Shown piece after piece: positions 9,464 to 16,845 of a stretch of 36,505 nt of DNA (position 1 is the stretch's first letter; every line of letters starts with the position of its first letter). The stretch is taken from the NCBI GenBank assembly GCA_016874055.1, contig VGVG01000015.1, positions 1-36,505 of the forward strand, given 5' to 3'. Source of the DNA: Gammaproteobacteria bacterium (GTDB lineage Bacteria > Pseudomonadota > Gammaproteobacteria > Steroidobacterales > Steroidobacteraceae). Below the pieces are notes generated by a model, which saw nothing but the letters and a program-made list of their open reading frames with translations, was not told the DNA's origin and made no database searches. A program made the position numbers and the translations under genes.

Positions 9464-10450
9464 ATGGCCAGCGTGTCCATGCGACAGATGCTGGAAGCGG
9501 GTGTCCACTTCGGGCATCAAACCCGCTTCTGGAACCCGAAAATGGAAGAGTTCATTTTCGGCGAACGCAACAAAATCCACATTATTAATCTCGAGAAGAC
9601 TCAGCCAATGTTCGCTGCGGCCGCGAAGTTTATTCACGGGATCGCCTCGGATAGTGGTACGGTGCTTTTCGTAGGCACTAAGCGCTCGGCGCGCGAGCCT
9701 ATCCAGAAGGAGGCGGTTCGCGCCGGTATGCCTTTCGTCAACCAACGTTGGCTCGGAGGCATGCTCACGAACTTCAAAACCGTGCGTCAGTCGGTCAAGC
9801 GCCTCGCCAATCTAAACGAGCTGAAGGCGAACGACTCGCTCGATCAGCGCGGCAAGAAAGAGGGCACGATGCTGCGTCGCGAGCTTGAGAAGCTCGAGCG
9901 CTCGCTCGGGGGCGTCAAAAATATGGAATCTTTGCCAGATGCGGTCTTTGTAATCGACGTGGGCCATGAAAACATCGCAGTGCACGAGGCTAACAAGCTC
10001 GGCATTCCGGTCGTGGCTATCGTTGACACGAACTGCGCACCCGACGGTGTAGACTACGTTGTTCCGGGTAACGATGACGCCATGCGCGCCATTCAGCTCT
10101 ACGCCTCGGGCATTGCTGATGCAGTCCTCGAAGGCCGTGCGACGGCTCCTGCGCTCGCGGTGAGCGAAGACGAATTCGTCGAGCTCGATGAGCAGGGTAA
10201 CCCGAAGCGGAGGGTTGCGCGCGTCAAGCCGCGTCGTGAGGCGTCGGTTCGTACGCGGCGTCCTGCTTTAGCGGTTACTCCGACCCGTCGCAAGCCGCAG
10301 CCCTCGGTGGCGGCTGCGCCGGAGGAGGTTGACGAGGCGGACGTGGTTGACGTCCCCGAGGCAGCCGATGGCGAGGTCGCTCCAGCGACCAGCGCTTCGG
10401 CTCCCCGTCGTAAGACGACCGGTGCGGGTGCTCCGCGCCGTCGCAGTTGA
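9464..10450 (+). CDS. rpsB: 30S ribosomal protein S2 with long charged C-terminal tail
   Basis: S2 binds between the head and body of the 30S subunit and is needed for S1 association. The core matches the family from the first residues ([73 protein letters not shown]). The protein is 328 aa against about 241 in E. coli. The extra part, from about residue 230, is low-complexity and has a basic stretch ([13 protein letters not shown]), an acidic patch near 286-304 and a basic end (APRRRS). ATG 9464 has a good AAGGAG. tsf follows after 16 bases, the universal rpsB-tsf pairing. Confidence 0.97.
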   Translation: MASVSMRQMLEAGVHFGHQTRFWNPKMEEFIFGERNKIHIINLEKTQPMFAAAAKFIHGIASDSGTVLFVGTKRSAREPIQKEAVRAGMPFVNQRWLGGMLTNFKTVRQSVKRLANLNELKANDSLDQRGKKEGTMLRRELEKLERSLGGVKNMESLPDAVFVIDVGHENIAVHEANKLGIPVVAIVDTNCAPDGVDYVVPGNDDAMRAIQLYASGIADAVLEGRATAPALAVSEDEFVELDEQGNPKRRVARVKPRREASVRTRRPALAVTPTRRKPQPSVAAAPEEVDEADVVDVPEAADGEVAPATSASAPRRKTTGAGAPRRRS

Positions 10451-10466
10451 AGCTGAGGGGGGGCTT

Positions 10467-11354
10467 GTGGGCGCTACTGCTGAAGCCGTCAAACAGCTCC
10501 GCGAACGCACGGGCGCGGGCATGATGGAGTGCAAGAAAGCACTCGTTGAAATGAACGGGGACCTCGATGCCGCTGCTGAACTTATGCGTAAGCAGGGTTT
10601 GGCGAAGGCTGACAAGAAAGCCGCTCGCGTCGCCGCCGAGGGCGTCATCAGCCTCGAAAAATCTGCCGACGGTAAGTCTGCCGCGATGGTTGAGGTTAAC
10701 TGCGAAACTGATTTCGTCGCGCGTGAGTCGGATTTCCAGGGCTTCTCGGCCGAAGTAGTTAAGCTAACGCTCGGGTTCAATCCGGCCGATATCAACGCGC
10801 TCGGTGCACTCAAGCTCGCGTCGGGCGAGAACGTCGACGAGCGTCGTCGGGCGCTAGTTGCCAAGATTGGTGAGAATATTTCGCTGCGTCGCCTGACTAT
10901 ACTCAGCTCGGGTGGTTTCTTGGGTGCGTATCGTCATGGTACGCGCATCGGTGCGCTTGTGGCGATCGAGGGCGGCTCGGCCGAACTCGCTCACGATCTC
11001 GCCATGCACGTAGCGGCGGCTAATCCCGACTACTTGTCGGCATCGGATGTTCCGTCCGATGTGTTGGCCAAGGAGCGCGAAATCGAGACCGAGAAGGCGC
11101 TTGCCGAGGGCAAGCCGGTTGAGATCGTCGCCAAGATGATCGAAGGCCGTCTGCGCAAAACCTTCAATGAGCGTGCGCTGCTTGGGCAGGCGTTCGTGAA
11201 GTATCCAGACCAGACCATCGCGAAGCTTCTTAAGGCTGCGAAGGCCGAGGTGAAGGCTTTCAGACGATTTGAGGTTGGCGCGGGCATCGAAAAGAAGCAG
11301 GATGACTTTGTGGGTGAGGTCATGGCGCAAGTGAAAGCGAGCAGCGGCAAATAG
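10467..11354 (+). CDS. tsf: Translation elongation factor Ts
   Basis: Guanine-nucleotide exchange factor for EF-Tu. The N-terminal UBA-like domain (AVKQLRERTGAGMMECKKAL) binds EF-Tu, and the core begins with the family signature EVNCETDFVARESDF. The start is GTG 10467, chosen because the family N-terminus begins exactly there and a G-rich Shine-Dalgarno sequence (GAGGGGGGG, 10455-10463) lies just upstream. The frame is open for 46 codons further, but those overlap the rpsB tail. From GTG the protein is 295 aa (283 in E. coli). A strong intrinsic terminator follows the stop by 20 bases. Confidence 0.96.
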   Translation: MGATAEAVKQLRERTGAGMMECKKALVEMNGDLDAAAELMRKQGLAKADKKAARVAAEGVISLEKSADGKSAAMVEVNCETDFVARESDFQGFSAEVVKLTLGFNPADINALGALKLASGENVDERRRALVAKIGENISLRRLTILSSGGFLGAYRHGTRIGALVAIEGGSAELAHDLAMHVAAANPDYLSASDVPSDVLAKEREIETEKALAEGKPVEIVAKMIEGRLRKTFNERALLGQAFVKYPDQTIAKLLKAAKAEVKAFRRFEVGAGIEKKQDDFVGEVMAQVKASSGK

Positions 11355-11374
11355 GCCGACGCTCCCGACCTACG

Positions 11375-11398
11375 AAAACCCCGCTCCGGCGGGGTTTT
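11375..11398 (+). terminator. Intrinsic terminator after tsf
   Basis: AAAACCCCGC (11375-11384) pairs perfectly with GCGGGGTTTT (11389-11398) around a TCCG loop: a ten-pair stem whose 3' arm ends in four T. The symmetric A/T ends would let it work on either strand. It separates rpsB-tsf from pyrH and probably acts as a partial terminator, since pyrH-frr lie only 20 bases further with no obvious promoter between. Confidence 0.85.
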
Positions 11399-11417
11399 CC
11401 TCGAGAGGAGACGGTGC

Positions 11418-12143
11418 ATGGCTGAAATTGGCATTCGGTATAAGCGCATCCTCGTGAAAGTCTCCGGGGAGGCTCTGATGGGTCACGCCGACTACGGCAT
11501 CGATCCATCTGTGATAAAGCGCATCGCGCTCGAAATCAAAGAATTACTCGGTCTTGGCATGCAGGTGGCGTTGGTCATAGGCGGCGGCAACATCTTCCGC
11601 GGCGAGGGCCTTGCTCGGTCGGGGATGGATCGAGTCACGGGCGATCACATGGGTATGCTTGCAACGGTGATGAATTGCCTTGCGATGCAAGACGCCCTCG
11701 AGTCGGTGGGCAGTCATGCCCGGGTGATGTCGGCGATCCGCATCAACGAGGTCTGCGAGGATTACATCCGCCGCCGTGCGATCCGCCATCTCGAGAAGGG
11801 GCGGGTGGTACTCTTTGCCGCCGGTACCGGTAACCCGTTTCTTACCACCGACACGGCAGCTGCGCTCCGAGCGATCGAGATCAATGCGGATATTTTGGTC
11901 AAGGCGACAAAGGTTAATGGCATCTTTTCTGCCGATCCGATGATAGATCCGAAGGCAGTACGCTATTCTCGACTCACCTTCGACCGGGTGCTAGATCAGC
12001 GGCTCAACGTGATGGACGCCACGTCAATCGTCATGTGCCGCGACAATAATATCCCGCTGCAGGTGTACAACATGAACAACTCCGGCGACCTGCTGCGTAT
12101 CGCCCGAGGCGAAGACGTCGGCACCGTCGTGACGAACGGCTGA
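11418..12143 (+). CDS. pyrH: Uridylate kinase (UMP kinase)
   Basis: Phosphorylates UMP to UDP with ATP; hexameric bacterial enzyme of the amino-acid kinase fold, unlike eukaryotic UMP/CMP kinases. The 241-aa length equals that of E. coli PyrH. Motifs seen are the phosphate-binding start ([14 protein letters not shown]), [34 protein letters not shown], the nucleotide region [20 protein letters not shown] and [19 protein letters not shown] 11418 is preceded by GAGGAGA. The order tsf-pyrH-frr is conserved in gammaproteobacteria. frr follows after eight bases. Confidence 0.97.
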   Translation: MAEIGIRYKRILVKVSGEALMGHADYGIDPSVIKRIALEIKELLGLGMQVALVIGGGNIFRGEGLARSGMDRVTGDHMGMLATVMNCLAMQDALESVGSHARVMSAIRINEVCEDYIRRRAIRHLEKGRVVLFAAGTGNPFLTTDTAAALRAIEINADILVKATKVNGIFSADPMIDPKAVRYSRLTFDRVLDQRLNVMDATSIVMCRDNNIPLQVYNMNNSGDLLRIARGEDVGTVVTNG

Positions 12144-12151
12144 GGAATAAA

Positions 12152-12712
12152 ATGATGATAGAAGATTTCAAGAAAGATGCTATGACTCGCATGGCCAAGT
12201 GCGTGCAACAATTCGCGCTCGACCTCAAGAAGCTGCGAACGGGGCGCGCGAGCCCAAGTCTCGTCGAGAATTTGAAGGTCGATTACTACGGTACTGAGTC
12301 GCCGCTGTCGCAGCTTGCGAACATCGGCGTCGAGGATGCGCGCACCCTGGTCATCACGCCCTGGGATAAGAGCGCGGTACAATCGGTAGAGAAGGCGATT
12401 TACAAGTCGGACCTCGGACTCACGCCGAATACGGCAGGGTCGGTGATCCGCGTACCACTGCCGCCGCTTACTGAGGAGCGCCGTCGTGATATCACCAAAG
12501 TGGTGCGTAGCGATGCTGAGAATGCCCGTGTTGCCGTGCGCAACGTACGTCGCGACGTTTTACAGGCCGTGAAAGAGGCCCTCAAAGAAAAACTCATCAG
12601 TCAAGATGAGGAAAAGAAAGCGCAAGAAGAGATCCAGAAGCTCACGGACAAGCACGTGGCTGAGATCGATGCAGCGCTAACGACCAAAGAAAAAGAAATC
12701 ATGCAGTTTTGA
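12152..12712 (+). CDS. frr: Ribosome recycling factor
   Basis: Together with EF-G splits the post-termination ribosome. At 186 aa it matches the family (E. coli 185). The sequence contains the hallmark [17 protein letters not shown] at about residues 25-41, the hinge and domain II stretch ([22 protein letters not shown]) and [14 protein letters not shown]. The start is ATG 12152 or the adjacent ATG 12155, with GAGGAA just upstream. It lies between pyrH and uppS in the standard gammaproteobacterial order. Confidence 0.97.
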   Translation: MMIEDFKKDAMTRMAKCVQQFALDLKKLRTGRASPSLVENLKVDYYGTESPLSQLANIGVEDARTLVITPWDKSAVQSVEKAIYKSDLGLTPNTAGSVIRVPLPPLTEERRRDITKVVRSDAENARVAVRNVRRDVLQAVKEALKEKLISQDEEKKAQEEIQKLTDKHVAEIDAALTTKEKEIMQF

Positions 12713-12727
12713 GGTCAGAAGGTCCCC

Positions 12728-13444
12728 GTGATCTTGGCACTGCCTCACCACATCGCCATCGTGATGGACGGCAACGGCCGCTGGGCTTCGGCCCGTGGGC
12801 AGCCGCGACCGGTCGGTCATCGTGCGGGCATCGAGCCCGTCCGTAAAATCATTCGTGAGTGTGCGAAGCTGAATATCGAAGCGCTGACGTTGTTCGCCTT
12901 CTCGAGCGAGAATTGGCGGCGTCCCGAGATCGAAGTCGCCGCGATCATGGGTCTCTTCGTGGAAGTACTCGATCGCGAGATGACTGAGCTTCATGCTAAC
13001 CGGGTACGCTTGCGCATCATCGGCAATCGTCAGCGTCTTTCGGCGCACTTGCAGCGGCGCATTGCTGAGGCCGAAGCGCTCACGGCAGCCAACAACGGAC
13101 TTAAGTTGCAGGTTGCCGTCAGTTACGGCGGTCGTTGGGATCTGCTCGAGGCTGCAAAGCGCCTCGCTGCTCGTGCGGCGGCTGGAGAGATTAAGGCTGC
13201 CGATATCGATGAAGACTTGTTCTCTGCCGAGTTACAGCTTTCTGATTTACCCGATCCCGACCTTTTGATACGGACAGGCGGCGATCATCGTGTGAGTAAT
13301 TTTTTACTTTGGAATATTGCTTACGCCGAGCTCTTTTTCACCGATGTACTGTGGCCCGATTTTGACGAGGCGGAGTTTAAGCTTGCACTTGAAGATTTCG
13401 CAGGACGTGAGCGTCGCTTCGGACTAGCAGGCTTCAAGAAATGA
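12728..13444 (+). CDS. uppS: Ditrans,polycis-undecaprenyl-diphosphate synthase
   Basis: Cis-prenyltransferase that adds isopentenyl units to farnesyl diphosphate to make the C55 lipid carrier for peptidoglycan and O-antigen. The 238-aa protein opens with the catalytic P-loop-like HHIAIVMDGNGRWAS (Asp14). It continues with GHRAG, LTLFAFSSENWRRP and the C-terminal substrate motif DLLIRTGGDHRVSNFLLWNIAYAE (split here only by reading), all family hallmarks. The start is GTG 12728, and the family N-terminus fits with no room upstream. It overlaps cdsA by ATGA. Its substrates come from the isoprenoid pathway whose genes dxr, ispD and ispF lie downstream in the same block. Confidence 0.96.
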   Translation: MILALPHHIAIVMDGNGRWASARGQPRPVGHRAGIEPVRKIIRECAKLNIEALTLFAFSSENWRRPEIEVAAIMGLFVEVLDREMTELHANRVRLRIIGNRQRLSAHLQRRIAEAEALTAANNGLKLQVAVSYGGRWDLLEAAKRLAARAAAGEIKAADIDEDLFSAELQLSDLPDPDLLIRTGGDHRVSNFLLWNIAYAELFFTDVLWPDFDEAEFKLALEDFAGRERRFGLAGFKK

Positions 13445-14247
13445 GCGGTCTTCGACAGCGGGTGCTGACGGCGATCGTGCTTGCTACAGCGTTGCTCGTC
13501 GTGCTGCTCGCTTTGCCGTCTGTCGTTACCACATTTTTCGTGGTTCTCATCGTGACGTGCGGTGCGTGGGAGTGGTCGGCATTCCTGTACTCTGAACGTC
13601 GTCGGCCGCGCCTCGCATACGTGGTGCTCGTCGTGCTCGGGCTCTATGCGACTTGGCAATATTCGAGCAGTCCCGATGCGTTTACGCTGCTGCTCGAGGT
13701 GGCTGCCGTGTGGTGGATCGTCGCACTCGGCTGGATCATGCTCGCGCCGTCGCAGGGTGGTTCGGTGGTGTCAGCGATCGCGGGCCTACTCGTATTGGTG
13801 CCCGCTGGCGTAGCACTCATCCGCCTTCGTATCGAGGATAACGGCGCTTGGCTTCTGCTCTTTTCTTTATTCGTGATTATGGCTGCAGATGTTGGCGCTT
13901 ACTTCGCGGGGCATCGGTTCGGTCGTACGAAGCTCGCGCCGAAAGTTTCGCCCGGCAAGAGCTGGGAAGGGGTGATAGCCGGCATCATCGCCTCGATTAT
14001 CGTCGCGATAATTGGAGCGAGCTTGCTCGACTGGCCGGTGGTGCCGGTGATGGGCCTCGCGGCGAGCGCTGCGGCGTTTTCGGTGGTGGGCGATCTGATG
14101 GAGAGTCTCATGAAGCGCCGCTCGGGGCTGAAAGATAGCGGCCAGCTGTTTCCCGGTCACGGTGGCGTACTCGATCGGTTCGATAGCCTCTCAGCCGGCA
14201 TCCCGATTTTCGTGCTCGGCCTCACCAAGACCGGAGCGCTCGCGTGA
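13441..14247 (+). CDS. cdsA: Phosphatidate cytidylyltransferase (CDP-diglyceride synthase)
   Basis: Integral membrane enzyme making CDP-diacylglycerol from phosphatidic acid and CTP, the entry to all phospholipids. It is 268 aa, mostly hydrophobic, with several membrane segments from residue 10 on. The family signature is complete at about 222-248: SLMKRRSGLKDSG, then FPGHGGVLDRFDS (Asp245 in the DRFD motif). SPGKSWEG lies further up. Its ATG overlaps the uppS stop and its stop overlaps the dxr GTG, so the three genes are probably translationally coupled. Confidence 0.96.
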   Translation: MSGLRQRVLTAIVLATALLVVLLALPSVVTTFFVVLIVTCGAWEWSAFLYSERRRPRLAYVVLVVLGLYATWQYSSSPDAFTLLLEVAAVWWIVALGWIMLAPSQGGSVVSAIAGLLVLVPAGVALIRLRIEDNGAWLLLFSLFVIMAADVGAYFAGHRFGRTKLAPKVSPGKSWEGVIAGIIASIIVAIIGASLLDWPVVPVMGLAASAAAFSVVGDLMESLMKRRSGLKDSGQLFPGHGGVLDRFDSLSAGIPIFVLGLTKTGALA

Positions 14248-15467
14248 GCATGCCGATCGGTATCGCGGCGCTGGGTTCAACGGGCAGCATCGGCGACAGC
14301 ACGCTCGATGTGGTGGCGCGGCATCCCGATCGATTCAAGATCGTCGCGCTTGGCGCACGACGTGACCACGAAAAATTATTGACCCAATGCTTGAAATTCG
14401 AGCCCGAGTGCGCGGCGCTTGTCGAACCTGAGGCGGCTCGCGAACTCGAGCTGGCGCTGCGTGCAGCCGGATCGAAGACCCGGGTGCTCGCGGGTGTCAC
14501 AGCGCTCGATGAGGTTGCGGCGATGCGGTCGGCACCCTACGTCATGGCGGGCATCGTGGGTGCGGCGGGGCTGTCCTCTTCGCTTGCTGCGGCGCGCGCA
14601 GGCAAGCGACTCATGATCGCAAACAAAGAGCCCCTCGTGGTGGCGGGCCCGATGCTCATCGAAGCTGCGCGGCAGGGCGGGGCAACGTTGTTACCCATCG
14701 ACAGCGAGCACAACGCGATCTTCCAGTGCTGGCCTGCCGGAGCCGAGACGGGTCGTGCGCCGAAAGGCGTGCGGCGCATTTTTCTTACCGCCTCCGGAGG
14801 TCCTTTCGTGGATTGGAGCGCCGAGCAGATTGCGGAAGCCACCCCTGAGCAGGCTTACCGCCATCCGCGTTGGCCCATGGGGCGCAAGATCTCGGTGGAT
14901 TCCGCCACGCTAATGAACAAGGGTCTCGAGGTTATTGAGGCACATAACTTGTTCGGTCTGCCGCTCGCTCAGCTCGAGGTCGTCGTACACCGGCAGAGTC
15001 TCGTTCACTCGCTCGTCGAATACGTCGACGGCTCGATGCTTGCGCAGCTCGGTTCGCCTGATATGCGCACGCCGATTGCCCATGCCCTCGGTTGGCCGGA
15101 CCGAATCGACTCGGGTGTACAATTCGTCGACCTTGCCCGCGTCGGTGCACTACAGTTTGAGCCCCCGGACACGGGGCGGTTCCCCTGTCTAGCGCTCGCT
15201 CGCCAGGCGGCTGACGCGGGGGGTCTGGCGCCTGCCATCCTCAACGCGGCCAATGAGATAGCCGTGGCGGCGTTTCTGGAGGGGCATTTGAACTTTACCG
15301 GTATCCCAGCAGTCATTGATTTCGTGATGAACGCTGTGCCGGGCGGCGAGGCAAAAGATCTCGATTGCGTGCTCGCGGCCGATTCCGCAGCTCGTGATGT
15401 GACCCTACGTCGGATTGCCGAGGGGCGCCATCCCTCGAGAGGGCTTTCTTTGACAGGGCTTTTTTAG
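14244..15467 (+). CDS. dxr: 1-deoxy-D-xylulose 5-phosphate reductoisomerase
   Basis: Second enzyme of the MEP isoprenoid pathway: it rearranges and reduces DXP to MEP with NADPH. It is 407 aa (398 in E. coli). The NADPH-binding loop is LGSTGSIGDSTLD at 10-22. Later come ANKEPLV, LLPIDSEHNAIFQC (metal ligands Asp, Glu), FLTASGGPF, VDSATLMNKGLEVIEAHNLF, and VHRQSLVHSLVEYVDGS. In ANKEPLV a Pro replaces the usual Ser. The start GTG 14244 overlaps the cdsA stop (GTGA). The stop TAG shares one base with the rseP start. With IspD and IspF encoded downstream, the window holds three MEP-pathway steps. Confidence 0.97.
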   Translation: MSMPIGIAALGSTGSIGDSTLDVVARHPDRFKIVALGARRDHEKLLTQCLKFEPECAALVEPEAARELELALRAAGSKTRVLAGVTALDEVAAMRSAPYVMAGIVGAAGLSSSLAAARAGKRLMIANKEPLVVAGPMLIEAARQGGATLLPIDSEHNAIFQCWPAGAETGRAPKGVRRIFLTASGGPFVDWSAEQIAEATPEQAYRHPRWPMGRKISVDSATLMNKGLEVIEAHNLFGLPLAQLEVVVHRQSLVHSLVEYVDGSMLAQLGSPDMRTPIAHALGWPDRIDSGVQFVDLARVGALQFEPPDTGRFPCLALARQAADAGGLAPAILNAANEIAVAAFLEGHLNFTGIPAVIDFVMNAVPGGEAKDLDCVLAADSAARDVTLRRIAEGRHPSRGLSLTGLF

Positions 15468-16843
15468 TGAATTGGCTGTGGACTATAGTCGGGTTCATCG
15501 TCGCCGTGAGTCTGCTCGTAACCGTGCACGAGTACGGGCACTATTGGGTGGCCCGCAGGCTTGGCTTCAAGGTGCTGCGCTTCTCGGTGGGTTTCGGGCC
15601 GGCGCTGTGGACGCGTGTGGCGGGGTGCGATCGTACCGAATACGTCGTCGCGGCCTTGCCGCTCGGCGGGTACGTCAAATTGCTCGACGAACGCGAGGGG
15701 CCAGTGCCGCCTGAAGATCTCGAGCGTTCGTTCACGCGTAAGCATCCGTGGCAGCGCATTCTCGTGTTACTCGCGGGTCCCGCGTTCAACATCGCTTTCG
15801 CTATTCTCGTGTTGTGGGCCGTCCTTTGGGTAAGCGGCGAGCCGCAAGTGAAGCCCGTCGTCGGTCGTATCGTCGCCGACTCGCTCGCCGCACGTGCTGA
15901 CCTGCGTACCGACGACGAATTTCTACGTATCGAAGGACGCGACGTCGCCTCACCTTCTGACGTGGTGTTAGGCTTCATGGAAGGTATCAGCGGCGACGGA
16001 CGTGTCGACATTGAGGTGCGTCGTCCGGGTTCAGGCATACGTGTGCTCGAGTTACGCGTCGAGGATGCCGACATTCGTCGTGCGTTGACGGAGCCGCAGG
16101 CCTTGTTGCCGGGTCTTGGCATGCGTTTCTGGACGCCCCCGGTTCCTGCCGAAATCGGCAAGGTCGAAGCAGGTGGCCCCGCTGATGTCGCAGGCGTGCG
16201 TGCCGGTGATCTAGTGACGGCCATCGACGGTGAGCGGATCGCCGATTTCCCGGCGCTGGTCGAAGCTATCTCGTCGCGACCCAATCGCGAAGTGGTGGTT
16301 GAGTTCGTTCGTGCGGGCAGCGCCTCGCAACTCACCGTGCGTACCGTTGCCGATATCATCGACGACGGTCGCGAGATCGGCCGCATCCGGGTGCAAACGC
16401 CGCCGCCCCCATCGTGGCCGGAATCGATGGTCACACAACACGCCTATGGTCCGCTCGAGTCACTCGTGCTCGCCACCGTACGTGTTTGGGATATGACGGT
16501 GCTGCAGGCGAAGTTTTTTGCTCGCATGCTAGTCGGCCAGGTATCGCTTAAAAATCTCTCAGGACCGCTCTCGATTGCAGAATTTGCTGGTCAGTCGGCC
16601 CAGAGCGGTCTCACTGAATTCTTAGGGTTTCTCATCGTGATCTCGCTGAGTCTCGGGTTTCTCAACCTGTTGCCCATCCCGATCCTCGATGGTGGCCAGA
16701 TTATTTACCAGCTCGCCGAATGGGCGCGTGGCGCGCCGCTCTCCGAGCGTGTGCAGGCGCTCGGGCAGCAAGTTGGCATCGCGCTACTGCTTATGCTGAT
16801 GAGTGTCGCACTTTTTAACGATTTTGCGCGGCAGCTCGGGTAA
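15467..16843 (+). CDS. rseP: Site-2 zinc metalloprotease RseP
   Basis: Intramembrane protease that cuts the anti-sigma factor RseA after DegS and releases sigma-E in the envelope stress response; it also clears signal-peptide remnants. It is 458 aa (E. coli 450). The first membrane segment carries the zinc motif HEYGH (His21, Glu22, His25). Two PDZ domains lie at about 110-190 and 205-280. The third zinc ligand is Asp408 in the second catalytic motif (ILDGGQ), followed by a last membrane helix. The start GTG 15467 overlaps the dxr stop. bamA follows after two bases, placing the protease next to the main outer-membrane assembly genes that sigma-E controls in E. coli. Confidence 0.96.
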   Translation: MNWLWTIVGFIVAVSLLVTVHEYGHYWVARRLGFKVLRFSVGFGPALWTRVAGCDRTEYVVAALPLGGYVKLLDEREGPVPPEDLERSFTRKHPWQRILVLLAGPAFNIAFAILVLWAVLWVSGEPQVKPVVGRIVADSLAARADLRTDDEFLRIEGRDVASPSDVVLGFMEGISGDGRVDIEVRRPGSGIRVLELRVEDADIRRALTEPQALLPGLGMRFWTPPVPAEIGKVEAGGPADVAGVRAGDLVTAIDGERIADFPALVEAISSRPNREVVVEFVRAGSASQLTVRTVADIIDDGREIGRIRVQTPPPPSWPESMVTQHAYGPLESLVLATVRVWDMTVLQAKFFARMLVGQVSLKNLSGPLSIAEFAGQSAQSGLTEFLGFLIVISLSLGFLNLLPIPILDGGQIIYQLAEWARGAPLSERVQALGQQVGIALLLMLMSVALFNDFARQLG

Positions 16844-16845
16844 TA

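Noticed and set aside
9263-9745. 161-codon N-terminal extension of map
   Set aside because: It would cover the divergent promoter and the rpsB start. The family N-terminus and all metal-ligand spacings fit the ATG at 9262.
15541-16434. Long antisense frame of 297 codons opposite rseP
   Set aside because: Shadow of a GC-rich gene: low-complexity Ser/Arg/Thr composition, no motif, and it lies fully across a well-supported rseP.
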